This document shows positions 7,388 through 8,817 of a stretch of DNA of 8,817 nt, one piece after another. The stretch comes from Candidatus Kuenenia stuttgartensis (GTDB lineage: Bacteria > Planctomycetota > Planctomycetia > Isosphaerales > Isosphaeraceae). The stretch's first letter is position 1. The number at the start of each line of letters is the position of its first letter. The DNA lies in contig CAMBZY010000104.1 of NCBI GenBank assembly GCA_945872325.1, positions 1 to 8,817 on the forward strand, given 5' to 3'. The position numbers and the translations under genes were made by a program. The notes beneath the pieces are model-generated. The model saw only the letters and a list, made by a program, of their open reading frames with translations, did no database searches and was not told where the DNA came from.

Positions 7388-8100
7388 GCCTCTGCCTCCC
7401 CAAGCCCTTCAAACAATGACGAACCGACCCGCACATGCGTGGCCCCTTCGGCAATCGCGGCCTCGAAGTCGCCTGACATACCCATGGATAGGTCTCGCAA
7501 GGGCAGACCAGTCCGTGCTTTAAGCTCCTCAGAAAGTCGTCGCAGCTTGATGAAAGTAGGGCGAGCCGTGGCTCCATCCGTCCCCCACCCGGCGATGGTC
7601 ATAAGGCCTGTGACAGGAATCTTTTGAGTCTCGATCAACCGGGTAATCTGGTCAGCCTCTGCACGAATCGAATCCGCCGACCATCCATGCTTGCTCTCTT
7701 CCTCAGACAAATTCACTTGCAGGCAGATCTGAGTCAGGTGAGGAGCCAGGGGCAACAGATCGGCCACGGCCGCCAGAAGTTTCAGGCTGTCCACCGCATG
7801 GACCATCCGCACCACGGGCAGAATTCGCTTGAGCTTGTTGGTCTGAATATGGCCAATCATGTGCCAGCGAATCTCTGGAAGGTCTTGTAGAGTCTCAGCT
7901 TTTGTCCAGAGTTCCTGGGGGTAATTCTCACCCATTTCCAGCTGGTTCAAGGCGAACAGTTCGCGGGCCCATTCCGGAGGAGTCCGTTTGGTAACGGCCA
8001 CCAGGGTGACCTCTCCCGGTTCGCGGCCAGCACCGACGGCGGCCGTTTTGATCCGTTCACGGATCAGATTCAAATTCGTTGCAAGTCGTTCCAGAGCCAT
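7384..8100 (-). CDS. yggS: YggS family pyridoxal phosphate homeostasis protein
   Basis: This is a 238-residue PLP-binding protein of the YggS/PROSC (PLPBP) family, a single-domain alanine-racemase-like barrel. It controls vitamin B6 and amino acid balance and has no demonstrated enzymatic turnover. Visible markers are the PLP lysine Lys38 in LVAVTK, GEN at 57-59, WHMIGHIQTNK at 79-89, LQVNLSEEESKHGW at 127-140, and the phosphate-binding end SMGMSGDFEAAI (205-216) with VRVGSSLF (223-230). Length is close to the E. coli protein (234). The ATG at 8100 gives the canonical N-terminus (LxxNLxxIRERI). No Shine-Dalgarno sequence is evident upstream, only an A-rich segment. It is the first gene of the minus-strand operon, so the operon promoter should lie in 8101-8260, the region shared with the divergent miniprotein gene. 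Confidence 0.97.
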   Translation of the reverse strand: MALERLATNLNLIRERIKTAAVGAGREPGEVTLVAVTKRTPPEWARELFALNQLEMGENYPQELWTKAETLQDLPEIRWHMIGHIQTNKLKRILPVVRMVHAVDSLKLLAAVADLLPLAPHLTQICLQVNLSEEESKHGWSADSIRAEADQITRLIETQKIPVTGLMTIAGWGTDGATARPTFIKLRRLSEELKARTGLPLRDLSMGMSGDFEAAIAEGATHVRVGSSLFEGLGEAEA

Positions 8101-8260
8101 TTGTTCAGCAGCTTTTTATCGGAGAGGGGAAATCGGACGGTTCGGCACATCAGCCATTCAGTGGTTATACTCATATTCTATCGTTCAGAAACCACCAGTG
8201 GGTAATATCTGAGCCAGGATCTGTTTCGAATCGCTCCCATATCATAAGGAAATAACCGCA
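8101..8260. promoter_or_regulatory. Divergent promoter region of yggS operon and membrane miniprotein
   Basis: These 160 bases separate two divergent genes and are AT-richer than their surroundings. On the minus strand TTTCTG and TATAAC lie 16 bases apart near 8162-8190, a possible yggS promoter. On the plus strand TATACT at 8166-8171 could be a -10 box, but its -35 partner is poor. A 6-bp inverted repeat, GTGGTT (8161-8166) and AACCAC (8190-8195), brackets this stretch and could be an operator, though it is short enough to be chance. Confidence 0.3.
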
Positions 8261-8461
8261 ATGAATTCCGGACGTACTTTCATCGTAATCCTCGGCCTGA
8301 TCGCCGGCCTCCTGATTCTCGGTCAACTGGTGCTGGGTCAACTGATCCTCTCCGGACGCGTCAACCTGATCAAAGCCCACCAGCATTCAGGCTATACCGC
8401 CGTTATGATCAGCCTGGTTTACATCATCCTGAGCCTGCGTGTTCTGACCAAAAAGAACTGA
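8261..8461 (+). CDS. Membrane miniprotein, unknown function
   Basis: This is a 66-residue protein made almost entirely of two hydrophobic helices, about residues 7-30 and 44-61, joined by a short polar loop holding His40 and His42 (AHQHSGYT). It ends in a basic tail (TKKN). No family is recognised. The first helix contains a small internal repeat (LGQLVLGQLIL), mirrored in DNA as two similar 15-base units at about 8319-8348. The gene is believable despite its size: AAGGA stands about 10 bases before the ATG, the frame is filled by membrane helices with no wasted sequence, and no longer frame competes. It is divergent from yggS and followed by the palindromic repeat array. The His-x-His-x-Gly between helices could suggest heme or metal contact, but this is speculation. 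Confidence 0.7.
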   Translation: MNSGRTFIVILGLIAGLLILGQLVLGQLILSGRVNLIKAHQHSGYTAVMISLVYIILSLRVLTKKN

Positions 8462-8545
8462 CAGTATTGATCAGCCCGGAAATATCATCCCGTCATTAAA
8501 ACCAACCAACCGGGGCTATATTCCGGGTTCAACCTAGCCGCAGGG

Positions 8546-8592
8546 CGCTAGCCCCCGGTTTCCCCGATTTACAAATCCAACCGGGGCTAGCG
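8546..8592. repeat. Near-perfect hairpin in the first complete repeat unit
   Basis: The left arm at 8546-8560 (CGCTAGCCCCCGGTT) pairs with the right arm at 8579-8592 (AACCGGGGCTAGCG) over 14 base pairs, with a single bulged C. The loop of 18 bases itself contains GATTT and AAATC, facing each other. No T-run follows on either strand, so this is not a standard rho-independent terminator, although a strong stem like this may still block or stabilise transcripts. Confidence 0.85.
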
Positions 8593-8619
8593 TTAAGCCG
8601 GCTAGATAAAGGGCCATAA

Positions 8620-8660
8620 CCCCCGGTTTCCCCGTTTTACAAATCCAACCGGGGCTAGCG
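8620..8660. repeat. Second copy of the 41-base repeat core
   Basis: These 41 bases match 8552-8592 with a single difference (A at 8567, T at 8635). Here the left flank is diverged, so only the inner 8-bp stem CCCCGGTT/AACCGGGG remains. The outer CGCTAG arm is lost, and the substitution also breaks the small inner stem in the loop. The high identity of the core against diverged flanks suggests recent duplication or conversion of the core. Confidence 0.9.
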
Positions 8661-8721
8661 CCAAGACCGGCTCGAAAACCAGCCGCAAAGCGATAGCCCT
8701 CAGGTACTTGTACGCCGATTC

Positions 8722-8817
8722 TCACTTCTTGCGTGGGTCGCTCGGCCAATCCACATTCGAGAGTTGGGCCAGCGCTAAAAGCAGTGCATGCGTACCATTA
8801 CGTCCCATGCCCTGAGC
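8722..8817 (-). CDS. C-terminal end of an unidentified gene (runs off right edge)
   Basis: This is the only minus-strand frame that stays open from the right edge. It reads 31 codons and ends at TGA (8722-8724), giving a tail that includes GMGRNGTHALLLALAQ and ends DWPSDPRKK. A short amphipathic Ala/Leu helix followed by a charged end looks like a protein C-terminus, but I do not recognise the family. The stop lies immediately next to the palindromic repeat array. With so little sequence, a chance open frame cannot be excluded. Confidence 0.45.
   Translation of the reverse strand, partial: AQGMGRNGTHALLLALAQLSNVDWPSDPRKK

Larger units (their letters stand above)
8506..8700. repeat. Tandem array of GC-rich palindromic repeats (about 2.7 units, period 68-71)
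   Basis: The sequence CCAACCGGGGCTA recurs at 8506-8518, 8577-8589 and 8645-8657, giving periods of 71 and 68 bases. The other half of the unit (AACCTAGCCGC...GCTAGCCCCCGG) occurs at about 8531-8560, in diverged form at about 8596-8628, and again, decayed, at about 8677-8703. The array lies between the converging 3' ends of the membrane miniprotein gene and the partial minus-strand gene. This is the usual site for REP/MITE-type intergenic elements and could also give bidirectional transcription stop or mRNA end protection. Confidence 0.85.

Noticed and set aside
8506..8700. Possible CRISPR array
   Set aside because: The units are long, internally palindromic, decayed towards the ends and lack spacers of regular length with unique sequence. 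No cas gene is present.
8534..8749. Minus-strand frame of 71 codons across the repeat array
   Set aside because: It is a translation of the palindromic repeats (giving repeated VNRGNRGLAP-like text), starts at a TTG and has no gene character.

Overview
The window looks like an ordinary chromosomal segment of a moderately GC-rich bacterium, most likely a member of the Planctomycetota. That placement is an inference. It rests on a Tat-exported aldo/keto reductase with a C-terminal cysteine cluster, several genes without a clear Shine-Dalgarno sequence, and GC-rich palindromic repeats between genes. No 16S or other decisive marker is present. I see no tRNA, rRNA, CRISPR array, transposase, phage gene or defence gene.

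Left part (1-2576, minus strand): the 5' two thirds of an M20 metallodipeptidase gene runs off the left edge. Behind a roughly 410-base gap lies a Tat-dependent aldo/keto reductase with a putative iron-sulfur tail. The gap holds that gene's rho-independent terminator and a REP-like palindrome.

Centre (2883-5668, plus strand): a compact three-gene operon encodes a ClsA-shaped cardiolipin synthase (phospholipase D superfamily), a 189-residue protein with a hydrophobic hairpin, and an endonuclease/exonuclease/phosphatase (EEP) family hydrolase. The last two genes overlap by ATGA. The pairing of a cardiolipin synthase with an EEP protein recalls the ybhP-clsB-ybhN cluster of Escherichia coli, so the operon probably serves membrane phospholipid metabolism.

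Right part (5708-8100, minus strand): yggS (PLP homeostasis), yggU (UPF0235/DUF167) and aroA (EPSP synthase, shikimate pathway) form a tight operon. It is convergent with the lipid operon and transcribed from about 8100 leftward.

Right end (8101-8817): a 66-residue membrane miniprotein with a good ribosome binding site is divergent from yggS. It is followed by an array of about 2.7 units of a 68-71 base GC-rich palindromic repeat, then by the last 31 codons of a minus-strand gene entering from the right edge. The repeat array therefore sits between two convergent 3' ends.

I found no strong candidate for a wholly new system. The points most worth a second look are the unidentified membrane protein inside the cls/EEP operon, the variant cysteine spacing in the reductase, the membrane miniprotein and the palindromic repeat family.
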